DNA from: Streptomyces sp. NRRL S-87
GTDB taxonomy: Bacteria; Actinomycetota; Actinomycetes; Streptomycetales; Streptomycetaceae
Assembly (NCBI RefSeq): GCF_000719335.1
Contig: NZ_JOGB01000002.1
Coordinates: forward strand, 124,001-188,000
Length of the DNA: 64,000 nucleotides
Reading direction: 5' to 3'
The stretch's first letter is position 1. Each line of letters opens with the position of its first letter. Positions 1 to 6,904 of this stretch are shown here, piece by piece. The notes under the pieces were generated by a model, which saw nothing but the letters and a program-made list of their open reading frames with translations, searched no databases and had not been told where the DNA came from. Made by a program: the position numbers and the translations under genes.

Positions 1-91
1 CGGCGAGCGCCTCGTCCCGCATGCGCTCGATCTCTTCCGGTTTCAGTGCCTCGACCTCGACAGGGTCGTACGACTTGTTCGGTGCCGACAT
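1..91 (-). CDS. pheS: Phenylalanine--tRNA ligase alpha subunit, 5' end only
   Basis: An ATG at 91 opens a frame that leaves the window at base 1. Only about 30 residues are visible, beginning MSAPNKSYDPVEVEALKPEE, which I recognise as the amino terminus of streptomycete PheS. The full enzyme is an alpha2-beta2 cytosolic synthetase that charges tRNA-Phe. A purine-rich GGGAAG lies just upstream of the start. The position fits: downstream of infC-rpmI-rplT, a TrmH-type methyltransferase and a sensor kinase, all on the same strand. The catalytic domain lies outside the window, so the call rests on the N-terminus and synteny. Confidence 0.85.
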   Translation of the reverse strand, partial: MSAPNKSYDPVEVEALKPEEIERMRDEALA

Positions 92-150
92 CTCTTCCCG
101 TACTTCCGATGGGCTGGCTGGTGGTCCCCGCTCCGACCGGTTGAGTTCGT

Positions 151-175
151 CAAAGGGACGCAAAGGTGCCAAAGG
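151..175. promoter_or_regulatory. Three phased CAAAGG direct repeats upstream of pheS
   Basis: CAAAGG occurs at 151-156, 161-166 and 170-175, a spacing of 10 and 9 bp, about one helical turn. The repeats lie 60-85 bp upstream of the pheS start in the 148-bp gap after the sensor kinase gene. They could be a regulator-binding array or part of the promoter. No better -10/-35 pair or T-box-like structure was recognised in this gap. Confidence 0.3.
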
Positions 176-239
176 ACGAGTCTACGGGGCGGGCGGGCGT
201 GGAGGAGCCCGTGGGCCGCCTGGCGAGACTCTCGGAGGT

Positions 240-1481
240 TTACGAGAGGTAGGCCGGCGCGCCCACGGGCAGGGTAAATCGGAACTCGGCGCCGCCTCCG
301 GGGCCGCGCCCGACGGTGATCGTCCCGCCGTGGGCCTCGACGATGCCCTTGACGATGTACAGGCCGAGACCGGTCCCGCCGCGCTTGCTGCCCCGCCAGA
401 AGCGGGTGAACACGCGGCTCATGGACTCCTCGGGGATGCCGGGGCCTTCGTCCGTCACGGTGACCGCCGTCCCCCTCTCGGTCTTGGTGTGGGCGGGTGC
501 CACGTCGATGGTGACGGTTCCCTCGCCGTGCCGCACGGCATTTTCGAGGAGGTTGCCGAGCACCTGGTCGATCTTGTCGGGGTCCGCCCACAGGTCCGGC
601 AGCGGGCGCCCGATGCGGACCAGGAACCGCTCGGGGGCCTGCCCGTTCGCGGTGAGGGCCTGGACGTGGCGGCCGACGGCGGTGGCGATGTCGACGGGCT
701 GGCGGCGCAGCTCCAGCCGGCCGGAGTCGATGCGGGAGATGTCGAGCAGCTCGGCGATCAGCCGGGTGACCCGGCCGGCGTCGGCGTCGACGGTCTCCAG
801 CATGAGCCGCTTCTGGTCGTCGGTGAACCGCTCCCACTTGGCCAGCAGCGTGGCGGTGAAGCCCTTGACGGAGGTCAGCGGGGAGCGCAGTTCGTGGGCG
901 ACGGTGGCGATGAGCTCGGCGTGGCTGCGCTCGGTGCGGCGCCGTGCCTCGGTGCCGCGCAGGGAGACGACGAGCCGGTGCAGGGGGCCGGCGGGCCGTT
1001 CGCGCACGTACCGGGCGGAGACCAGCACCTCGTGGCCGCCGGGCAGGAGGAGGTAGCGCTCGGGCTGGCCGGTACGGGTGGCCAGGCCGCCGTACGGGTC
1101 GGTGACCGTCCACCAGCGCCGGCCCTCGAGGTCCTCCAGCGGCAGCGCGTGCTCGATGCGGGCGCCGAGGGCGGTGGCCGGGTCGGTGGCGGTGATGCGG
1201 GCGGCGGCGCGGTTGAAGCAGACCACGTGCCCGGCCTCGTCGGCGACGACGAGGCCGTCGGGGAGCTCGTCGGGGTCGAGTCCGGGGACCGTGCCGGCGG
1301 CGGGCGCCCCACCGGAGGTCCCGGCGGAGGCCGCGGCCGCGGGGCCCGGTCCGGCGGCGGATCCCGGGCCGGCCGCGGGTCCGGGGCCGGCCGTGGGTCC
1401 GGGGCCGGCCGCGGGCAGCGGTTGCGGCGGGATCGCAGCTGCTGCCGCGGCCCTCGGTGAGCCGTTCGTCCCGACGGTCAT
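240..1481 (-). CDS. PAS-domain sensor histidine kinase
   Basis: About 413 residues. After a short start comes a Pro/Gly/Ala-rich stretch (about residues 15-60), a PAS-like domain (about 65-180), a HisKA domain with the phospho-acceptor motif VAHELRSPLTS, and a HATPase_c domain with N box NLLENAVRHG and G boxes DEGPGIPEE and GTGLGLYIVKG. No transmembrane segment is seen, so it is probably a cytosolic sensor. No response regulator is adjacent, so its partner is unknown. ATG 1481 is chosen; an in-frame GTG at 1496 would add five residues and neither has a strong Shine-Dalgarno. It lies between the TrmH-family gene and pheS on the same strand. Confidence 0.88.
   Translation of the reverse strand: MTVGTNGSPRAAAAAAIPPQPLPAAGPGPTAGPGPAAGPGSAAGPGPAAAASAGTSGGAPAAGTVPGLDPDELPDGLVVADEAGHVVCFNRAAARITATDPATALGARIEHALPLEDLEGRRWWTVTDPYGGLATRTGQPERYLLLPGGHEVLVSARYVRERPAGPLHRLVVSLRGTEARRRTERSHAELIATVAHELRSPLTSVKGFTATLLAKWERFTDDQKRLMLETVDADAGRVTRLIAELLDISRIDSGRLELRRQPVDIATAVGRHVQALTANGQAPERFLVRIGRPLPDLWADPDKIDQVLGNLLENAVRHGEGTVTIDVAPAHTKTERGTAVTVTDEGPGIPEESMSRVFTRFWRGSKRGGTGLGLYIVKGIVEAHGGTITVGRGPGGGAEFRFTLPVGAPAYLS
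1365..1418. repeat. Three tandem 18-bp repeats inside the sensor kinase gene
   Basis: Three near-identical 18-bp units (1365-1382, 1383-1400, 1401-1418) with core GGGCCGGCCGCGGG encode hexapeptides of the type GPGPAA. They form the disordered linker before the PAS domain. Repeats of this size can change copy number by slippage. Confidence 0.7.
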
Positions 1482-1534
1482 GTCCCCGTACCCCACATCT
1501 CGGAGGCGCAGTGGGCCCCCGGGGCGTCACATTA

Positions 1535-2392
1535 CTAGCTGGGGGTCACGGAGCGGCACCCTCCGGGCGCCCGCTGTGCACGCGCGGACGCGTAGAGGCA
1601 CACGGCCGCGGCGGTGGCGAGGTTCAGGCTCTCGGCCTTGCCGTGGATGGGGACGCGGACGACCGCGTCGGCCAGCGCCCGGGTCTCCTCGGGCAGTCCC
1701 CACGCCTCGTTGCCGAACACCCAGGCCGAGGGCCCGCCCATGGTGCCCGCGTCGAGCTCCGCGTCGAGGTCGTCCTTGCCGGCACCGTCGGCGGCGAGGA
1801 TCCGTACGCCCGCGGCGCGCAGCCCCGCGACGGCCTGCTCGACCGGGACGCCGACGGCGACCGGCAGGTGGAAGAGGGAGCCCACGGAGGCCCGTACCGA
1901 CTTGGGGTTGTACAGGTCCACGGAGGCGTCGGTGAGGATCACCGCGTCGGCGCCGGCGGCGTCGGCGCAGCGCAGTACCGTGCCGGCGTTCCCGGGGTCG
2001 CGCACGTGCGCGAGGACCGCGACGAGGCGGGGGCGGTCGCCGAGGATCTCCTCGAAGGGGGTGTCGAGGAACCGGCAGACCCCGACCAGGCCCTGCGGGG
2101 TGACGGTCTGGGAGACCTCGGCCAGCACCTCGTCGGCGGCGTAGTGGACCCGGACCCCGGAGGCGCGCGCGGCGTCGATGATCTCGGTGTAGCGCTCGGC
2201 GGCCTCGACGGTGGCGAAGAGCTCGATGAGCGTGGGCCCGTCGGGGCCCCGGTGGGCCACGGCCTCGCGGACGGCCTGGGGGCCCTCGGCGATGAAGCGG
2301 CGCTCCTTGGTGCGGAAGTTGCGCCGCGCGAGGCGTCTGGCGGCGGCCACCCGCGGGGAGCGCGGGGAGATCAGCTCGGCGGGGGTTGCCAT
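1535..2392 (-). CDS. TrmH/SpoU-family RNA 2'-O-methyltransferase
   Basis: About 285 residues. The N-terminal part (about 1-95) has the substrate-binding fold seen in TrmH relatives, with RRNFRTKERRFIAEGP near the start. The C-terminal SPOUT domain shows the SAM-binding trefoil-knot motifs: LAHVRDPGNAGTVLR (motif 1), FGNEAWGLPEE (motif 2) and SLNLATAAAVCLY (motif 3). It probably 2'-O-methylates a ribose in rRNA or tRNA; the site cannot be read from sequence. The frame is open up to 2482, but that stretch contains the rplT terminator hairpin, so ATG 2392 is preferred. The gene lies downstream of the ribosomal-protein operon. Confidence 0.85.
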   Translation of the reverse strand: MATPAELISPRSPRVAAARRLARRNFRTKERRFIAEGPQAVREAVAHRGPDGPTLIELFATVEAAERYTEIIDAARASGVRVHYAADEVLAEVSQTVTPQGLVGVCRFLDTPFEEILGDRPRLVAVLAHVRDPGNAGTVLRCADAAGADAVILTDASVDLYNPKSVRASVGSLFHLPVAVGVPVEQAVAGLRAAGVRILAADGAGKDDLDAELDAGTMGGPSAWVFGNEAWGLPEETRALADAVVRVPIHGKAESLNLATAAAVCLYASARAQRAPGGCRSVTPS

Positions 2393-2465
2393 GGCTCGGC
2401 GGTCTCTCTGTCGGGTCCGGAAGGGAGCGGGGGCGGCGCGGGAACGCCGAAGGGGGGCGGAAAAC

Positions 2466-2500
2466 ACCGGACCCGCAGGCATGGCGCCTGCGGGTCCGGT
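2466..2500 (-). terminator. rho-independent terminator of infC-rpmI-rplT
   Basis: A 15-bp perfect stem (2466-2480 with 2486-2500) encloses a 5-nt loop. On the minus strand it is followed by GTTTT, which fits an intrinsic terminator just after rplT. Confidence 0.85.
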
Positions 2501-2535
2501 TCAGCCTCGTGCGGCTCGTGCGACCGTCAGGTCGC

Positions 2536-2922
2536 TCAGGCGGCGGCCTTCGGGGCGTTCACGTCGGCCGGGAGCGCCTTCTGGGCGACCTCGACGAGCG
2601 CGGCGAACGCGTTGATGTCGTTGACGGCCAGCTCGGCCAGCATCTTGCGGTCCACCTCGATGTTGGCGGCCTTCAGACCCTGGATGAGGCGGTTGTACGT
2701 CATGCCGTTCTGGCGGGCAGCGGCGTTGATGCGCTGGATCCAGAGCTGGCGGAAGTCGCCCTTGCGCTTCTTGCGGTCGTTGTAGTTGTAGACCAGCGAG
2801 TGGGTGACCTGCTCCTTGGCCTTGCGGTACAGGCGCGAACGCTGACCGCGGTAGCCGGAGGCCGCCTCGAGGATCGCCCGGCGCTTCTTGTGGGCGTTTA
2901 CTGCCCGCTTGACGCGTGCCAC
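2536..2922 (-). CDS. rplT: 50S ribosomal protein L20
   Basis: The 128-residue product starts [20 protein letters not shown] and keeps the conserved basic N-terminal extension ([18 protein letters not shown]) followed by the globular domain with [14 protein letters not shown] and [19 protein letters not shown]20 binds 23S rRNA and is needed for early 50S assembly. In other bacteria it also represses its own operon by binding the leader. It is the third gene of infC-rpmI-rplT, and the terminator at 2466-2500 closes the unit. Length and sequence are normal. Confidence 0.97.
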   Translation of the reverse strand: MARVKRAVNAHKKRRAILEAASGYRGQRSRLYRKAKEQVTHSLVYNYNDRKKRKGDFRQLWIQRINAAARQNGMTYNRLIQGLKAANIEVDRKMLAELAVNDINAFAALVEVAQKALPADVNAPKAAA

Positions 2923-3029
2923 TTTTTAACTCCTTGTAGCGGGGCCGTGGTTGTCTTCACACGGCCCAAAACGATTGGGTCCCGGTCCAGCCGTCGCAGT
3001 TCCGCTCCCGTGCCGGGAGCGGAGCGACG

Positions 3030-3224
3030 TCACTTGCCGAGAAGCTTCTTGATCTTCGCGGCGTCGCCCGGGGCCATCTCGGCGTTGCCGGTGAGGCGAC
3101 GCGTCAGCTTGGACGACTTGTGCTCGAGCAGGTGGCGCTTGCCGGCGCGCTCGCGGAGCACCTTGCCGGAGCCGGTGATCTTGAAGCGCTTCTTGGAACC
3201 GCTGTGCGTCTTGTTCTTCGGCAT
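3030..3224 (-). CDS. rpmI: 50S ribosomal protein L35
   Basis: The 64-residue highly basic protein begins [20 protein letters not shown] and ends KIKKLLGK, matching bacterial L35 over its full length. It lies between infC and rplT, in the conserved order, with about 100 bp on each side. The ATG at 3224 has a purine-rich GAGGAG upstream. L35 is a small component of the large subunit near the exit tunnel. Nothing unusual is seen. Confidence 0.96.
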   Translation of the reverse strand: MPKNKTHSGSKKRFKITGSGKVLRERAGKRHLLEHKSSKLTRRLTGNAEMAPGDAAKIKKLLGK

Positions 3225-3325
3225 AGCGCCGTTATCTCCTCGTCAGTGGCGCCCCCACCGGTCCTCGCGGACCGGCGCACGGGAGCGTCAGTTGTGTCTT
3301 GTGACCCGGGGCGGCTGCTCCGGGA

Positions 3326-3973
3326 TCAGGCCTCGGCGGTCTCCGTCGCAGCGGCGTCGGCGTCCGCGTCGGCCTCGGGGGCCTCGGCGGCGGCCTGACC
3401 ACCCTGGCGCTCGGCCTTGCGGGCGGCCTGCGCCTCGCGGGCTTCGGCCATCGCCTCGGTCTTCTTCTTGTGCGGACCGAGGACCATGATCATGTTGCGG
3501 CCGTCCTGCTTCGGGTTCGACTCGACGAAACCGAGGTCCTGGACGTCCTCCGCCAGGCGCTGCAGCAGTCGGTAGCCGAGCTCCGGCCGGGACTGCTCGC
3601 GACCACGGAACATGATCGTGATCTTGACCTTGTCGCCCTGCTTGAGGAACCGGACGACGTGACCCTTCTTGGTGTCGTAGTCGTGCGGGTCGATCTTCGG
3701 CCGGAGCTTCATCTCCTTGATGACCGTGTGCGCCTGGTTCTTGCGCGCCTCACGGGCCTTCATGGCCGACTCGTACTTGAACTTCCCGTAGTCCATGAGC
3801 TTGCACACGGGCGGACGGGCGTTCGCCGCGACCTCGACCAGGTCCAGGTCGTACTCCTGCGCAAGCTCCAGGGCCTTGGCAAGCGGAACAATTCCGACCT
3901 GCTCGCCGCTGGGACCGACAAGTCGCACCTCGGGAACGCGAATCCGGTCGTTGATGCGGGGCTCGGCGCTGAT
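3326..3973 (-). CDS. infC: Translation initiation factor IF-3
   Basis: About 215 residues. The N-domain ([19 protein letters not shown] and on) is joined by the basic linker ([15 protein letters not shown]) to the C-domain ([20 protein letters not shown] through [12 protein letters not shown]), followed by an Ala/Glu/Asp-rich tail of about 45 residues common in actinomycetes. IF-3 binds the 30S subunit, keeps it apart from 50S and proofreads start codons. No ATG fits the conserved N-terminus. The best start is an AUC codon at 3973 preceded by AGGAGG; a GTG at 3997 is possible but lacks a Shine-Dalgarno. A non-canonical start is typical of infC and allows autoregulation. Confidence 0.93.
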   Translation of the reverse strand: MSAEPRINDRIRVPEVRLVGPSGEQVGIVPLAKALELAQEYDLDLVEVAANARPPVCKLMDYGKFKYESAMKAREARKNQAHTVIKEMKLRPKIDPHDYDTKKGHVVRFLKQGDKVKITIMFRGREQSRPELGYRLLQRLAEDVQDLGFVESNPKQDGRNMIMVLGPHKKKTEAMAEAREAQAARKAERQGGQAAAEAPEADADADAAATETAEA

Positions 3974-3983
3974 GGATCCTCCT
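3971..3983 (-). promoter_or_regulatory. AGGAGG ribosome binding site and AUC start codon of infC
   Basis: On the minus strand AGGAGG (3983-3978) is followed by a 4-nt spacer and ATC (3973-3971), exactly where conserved IF-3 sequence begins. In E. coli and relatives infC starts at a rare AUU/AUC/AUA-type codon so that IF-3 can repress itself. Here the same logic is inferred from the sequence. Confidence 0.6.
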
Positions 3984-4454
3984 CGGTAGCACCACACGAC
4001 TGCCTGGGGGACAGCCGCGGACGTCTGTTTCGTCAGACCGACCGCGCCGGAACACGAAAAATGCCCCGGACGGACACAGGCGGGAGCTCCTCGTACTACC
4101 GGAGCACCGCCGTGAGTCATCACGGGGCGCGCATCTCGGGCGGCTTCCATCGTCCGTACGGAACGATGGCTGCCGCCTGACCGGTGACCCGCCGTCCCTC
4201 GGGGACGGTCGGGTGGGAGTACGGAGCCTCCACTTGTGGGCCGGGGACATGCGTCTCCGGCCGGTCGTCACACAAGGTTAGCAGCCCCCGCCCGGCGACG
4301 CGAACCGGCCGCCCCGCGCGCGGCGGCCGGACCCGCGGACCGGGGTGCCGACCGCGCGCGGCCCGGCCGCCCGGGCCGGTGCGGCGGTCCCCCGGGGCCG
4401 GGCGGAAGCGGGTGGGCGTCGTCCGCTTCACCGGTGCGGCTTATCGTGTGTGGC
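3974..4454 (-). other. Long untranslated region upstream of infC with several hairpins
   Basis: About 480 bp separate infC from the divergent DUF1844 gene. No gene is credible here. I can pair four hairpins by hand: 4086-4105 (5 bp), 4110-4125 (6 bp), 4147-4169 (7 bp plus 3 bp inner stem) and 4192-4208 (7 bp). A minus-strand TTTTT run occurs at 4061-4057 without a clear stem directly before it. L20-type leaders are known upstream of infC in other phyla, so a regulatory leader is plausible but unproven. Confidence 0.4.
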
Positions 4455-4832
4455 ATGACTGACGCGACGCCCCCCACCGCCACCGAGGCCGACGAGGCCC
4501 CCGACTACGAGACCCTGACCCGCGACATCGCGGAGGTGCCCGCGGTCGAGGTGATCACGACGGTCGCGGTGCACCTGCTCAGCGCCGCCGCGGTCAACCT
4601 GGGCCTGGACAAGCCCGACTCCGAGCACAAGGACCTCGACGAGGCCCGCAAGCTGATCACCGCGCTGGCCGGCCTGGTGACCGCGAGCGCGACCGAGATC
4701 AGCTCCTTCCACGCGGCGCCGCTGCGCGACGGCCTGAAGTCCCTCCAGCTCGCCTTCCGCGAGGCGTCCCTGGTCCCGGACGAGCCCGGTCAGGGCCCCG
4801 GCGAGAAGTTCACCGGCCCGGTCTTCGGCTGA
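4455..4832 (+). CDS. DUF1844 family protein
   Basis: A 125-residue acidic protein with the core VEVITTVAVHLLSAAAVNLGL and a helical middle (LDEARKLITALAGLVTASA), which I recognise as DUF1844. No enzymatic motif, signal peptide or membrane segment is convincing, and the role is unknown. The gene diverges from infC, its usual place in Streptomyces. There is no Shine-Dalgarno before ATG 4455, and a TATCGT hexamer (4442-4447) ends only 7 bp upstream, so the mRNA may be leaderless. It is followed by a strong hairpin at 4881-4915. Confidence 0.8.
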   Translation: MTDATPPTATEADEAPDYETLTRDIAEVPAVEVITTVAVHLLSAAAVNLGLDKPDSEHKDLDEARKLITALAGLVTASATEISSFHAAPLRDGLKSLQLAFREASLVPDEPGQGPGEKFTGPVFG

Positions 4833-4880
4833 CCGGCGCGGGCCGCCCGCGCACGGGCGGTCGTCATTCCGGACCTTCGA

Positions 4881-4915
4881 GGAAGGGCCCGGGGACGTGG
4901 TCCCCGGGCCCTTCC
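4881..4915. terminator. Bidirectional terminator hairpin
   Basis: A 15-bp perfect stem (4881-4895 with 4901-4915) with a 5-nt loop lies between two convergent genes, the DUF1844 gene on plus and the SseB-like gene on minus. It can serve both. No T-tract follows, as is common in GC-rich actinomycetes. Confidence 0.8.
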
Positions 4916-4954
4916 GCACGTCTCGTACCGCCTGCGCCGTACGGGCGTCCCGCC

Positions 4955-5698
4955 TCAGCGGGCGTACAGCGGCTCGCCGGGGGCGGGGGCGTCCGCGGGC
5001 AGCAGGGCGAGGTTCAGCCCGCGCACGAGGCGCGCCCGCAGGGTCTCGTCGGCCGCGAGCGCCCCGGCGATCCGGCGGGCCGCCTGCGGCACCTCCGCCG
5101 CGGGGGCGTCGAGGGCCACGGCCAGGATCCCGTCGGCGTCCGCGCCGCCGGGCACGAGATGGGCCCGTACGACCGCCGGCTCCCCCGCGACGACCGTCCG
5201 GACCGCCTCCGTGACGGCGGGGTCGTCGAGCGGGGCGGCACTGGTGCGGCCCTCCGCGAGGGCGAGCAGGGCGGAGCCGGTGACCTGGTACGGGACCGGG
5301 CCCGCGAGGTCGAGCACGAGGGTGTCCGCCTTCTCGTGCACGAGGGCCGCGAGCGCCTGGCGCAGCGGTACCGCCACCGGGCGGGCCTTGGGGTCCCAGC
5401 GCGCGAGGGAGTCGAGCGAGGTGAACGCCGGGAGCGCCCGCCGGTCGCCCGCGGTCAGCGTCGGCACCGCCATGTCGGAGGTCTTCTCGCGGCGCAGGCC
5501 GGTCTCGGGGTCGGTCTCGACCTCGCCGAGCAGGGCGACCACGGGGACCAGCAGCCGGGCGTCCTTGAGGGCCGCCAGCACGCGGGGCTCGGCCGATCTG
5601 TCCTCGGACCAGGCGGCGAGGGCCGCGCTCAGCACGGGGTCGGCGGAGCCGTCGTCGTCGGCGAAACCGGGGTCGGGGATGTTCTTGTCATGCGCCAC
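4955..5698 (-). CDS. SseB-family protein
   Basis: A 247-residue soluble protein. The N-terminal half (LVPVVALLGEVETDPETGL, then MAVPTLTAGDRRALPAFTS and WDPKARPVAVPLRQALAA) fits the SseB N-terminal domain, and the second half resembles the SseB C-terminal region. SseB relatives occur beside secretion genes in many bacteria but their biochemistry is poorly known. GTG 5698 is used, preceded by GGGGG, 12 bp after the mycosin stop. Co-transcription with the mycosin and its membrane partner is therefore likely. Function is not inferred beyond the family. Confidence 0.75.
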   Translation of the reverse strand: MAHDKNIPDPGFADDDGSADPVLSAALAAWSEDRSAEPRVLAALKDARLLVPVVALLGEVETDPETGLRREKTSDMAVPTLTAGDRRALPAFTSLDSLARWDPKARPVAVPLRQALAALVHEKADTLVLDLAGPVPYQVTGSALLALAEGRTSAAPLDDPAVTEAVRTVVAGEPAVVRAHLVPGGADADGILAVALDAPAAEVPQAARRIAGALAADETLRARLVRGLNLALLPADAPAPGEPLYAR

Positions 5699-5710
5699 AA
5701 TCCCCCGACC

Positions 5711-6904
5711 CTATCCCGTCGGACCGCCCCGCTCCGCGGCGCGGCGGCGGCGCCCGAGGACGAGGGCGGCGGCGAGCAGCAGCGCACCCGCGCCCGCGAC
5801 GGCCGCCGCGGGCAGGCGGCGGGCGGGCGGCGGGGGCGCGGTGCGCTCGGGTCCGGGCCCGAAATACACCGCGGCGGCCGGGGCCGGGGTGGGCTGCGGC
5901 GGCTCGGGGCGCAGCCGGGCCGCGGCGGCGAGGGCGGCCGCGGGATCGACCAGGCCGTGACCGCGCGCGTCGTCGCGGCCGCCGGCGGGCTCGTCGCGCG
6001 CGGTGTCGGCCAGCAGCCGTCCGATCTGGGCCGGGCTCAGCCCGGGGTGGGCGGCGCGGATCAGGGCGACGGTCCCGGAGACCCAGGCGGCGGCCGCGCT
6101 GGTGCCCCAGCCCTCGTAGTAGTGCCGGTCGGGGTCGGCGATGACGACGTCGACCCCGGGGGCGCTGACGTCGGCGTACCAGTGGCGGGTGGAGAAGGGT
6201 GCCTTGGTGCCGGCGCGGTCGACGGCGGTGACGGCGATGACGCCCGGGTAGGCGGCCGGGTAGGACACGCGGTCGCCGTCCTGGCCGCCGTTGCCGGCGG
6301 AGGCGACGACCACGACGCCCCTGGCGAGGGCGTACTGGACGGCCTCGTCCTCGGCGGCCTCGTGGTGGGCGGTCTCGCTGTCGTCCCCGAGGGACAGGTT
6401 GATCACGTCGGCGCCGTGGTCGGCGGCCCAGCGGATGCCCTCGGCGAGGGCGCCGCCCTTGCGCTCGCGGGCCCGCGCCCGGCCCGGGTCGCCCTCCTCG
6501 AGGATCACGCGCACGGGGAGGACGTCGGCAGCCGGGGCGATGCCGAGGACGCCCTGCTCGCGGCCGGGTCCGTGGCCCCGGCCCGCGATGATCCCGGCCA
6601 TGGCCGTGCCGTGGCGGGCCCAGGGGCGGTCGCCGCGGCCGGCGCCGAAGCCGATGAGATCCTTGCCCGGGAGCACCGCTCCGCGCAGGTCGGGATGGGT
6701 GCCGTCGACCCCGGTGTCGAGGACGGCGACCGTGACCCCCGCCCCCTGGGTCGTACGCCACGCCTGGCGCGCGTGCAGCGCCGCCAGCCCCCACTGCCGG
6801 TCCCGGATCCCGTCGGCCACCGCCGCCCCGCCCCCGCCCGCCGCGAGCACCGCGCCCGCAACCGCCACGACCAGGCCCCGCCGCCCCCACCGAAGCGCGT
6901 TCAC
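5711..6904 (-). CDS. mycP: Mycosin-type membrane-anchored subtilisin protease
   Basis: About 397 residues. An N-terminal signal or anchor (about 8-32) is followed by an S8 peptidase domain with the triad motifs AVLDTGVDGTHPD (Asp), RHGTAMAGIIAG (His) and GWGTSAAAAWVSG (Ser), plus the oxyanion region ASAGNGG. A proline-rich linker and a C-terminal transmembrane segment ending in a basic RRRR run close the protein. This layout is that of mycosins, which cleave type VII secretion substrates or components. No EccC, EccD or WXG100 gene is in the window, so it is an orphan here. Its GTG start overlaps the upstream stop in GTGA, implying translational coupling. Confidence 0.87.
   Translation of the reverse strand: MNALRWGRRGLVVAVAGAVLAAGGGGAAVADGIRDRQWGLAALHARQAWRTTQGAGVTVAVLDTGVDGTHPDLRGAVLPGKDLIGFGAGRGDRPWARHGTAMAGIIAGRGHGPGREQGVLGIAPAADVLPVRVILEEGDPGRARARERKGGALAEGIRWAADHGADVINLSLGDDSETAHHEAAEDEAVQYALARGVVVVASAGNGGQDGDRVSYPAAYPGVIAVTAVDRAGTKAPFSTRHWYADVSAPGVDVVIADPDRHYYEGWGTSAAAAWVSGTVALIRAAHPGLSPAQIGRLLADTARDEPAGGRDDARGHGLVDPAAALAAAARLRPEPPQPTPAPAAAVYFGPGPERTAPPPPARRLPAAAVAGAGALLLAAALVLGRRRRAAERGGPTG

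Noticed and set aside
2393..2482. Extension of the TrmH-family gene to 2482
   Set aside because: The extra codons run through the rplT terminator hairpin and show no conserved sequence; ATG 2392 is a better start.
4057..4061. U-run as an infC attenuator
   Set aside because: TTTTT occurs on the minus strand but no stable stem lies immediately before it, so I did not call a terminator.
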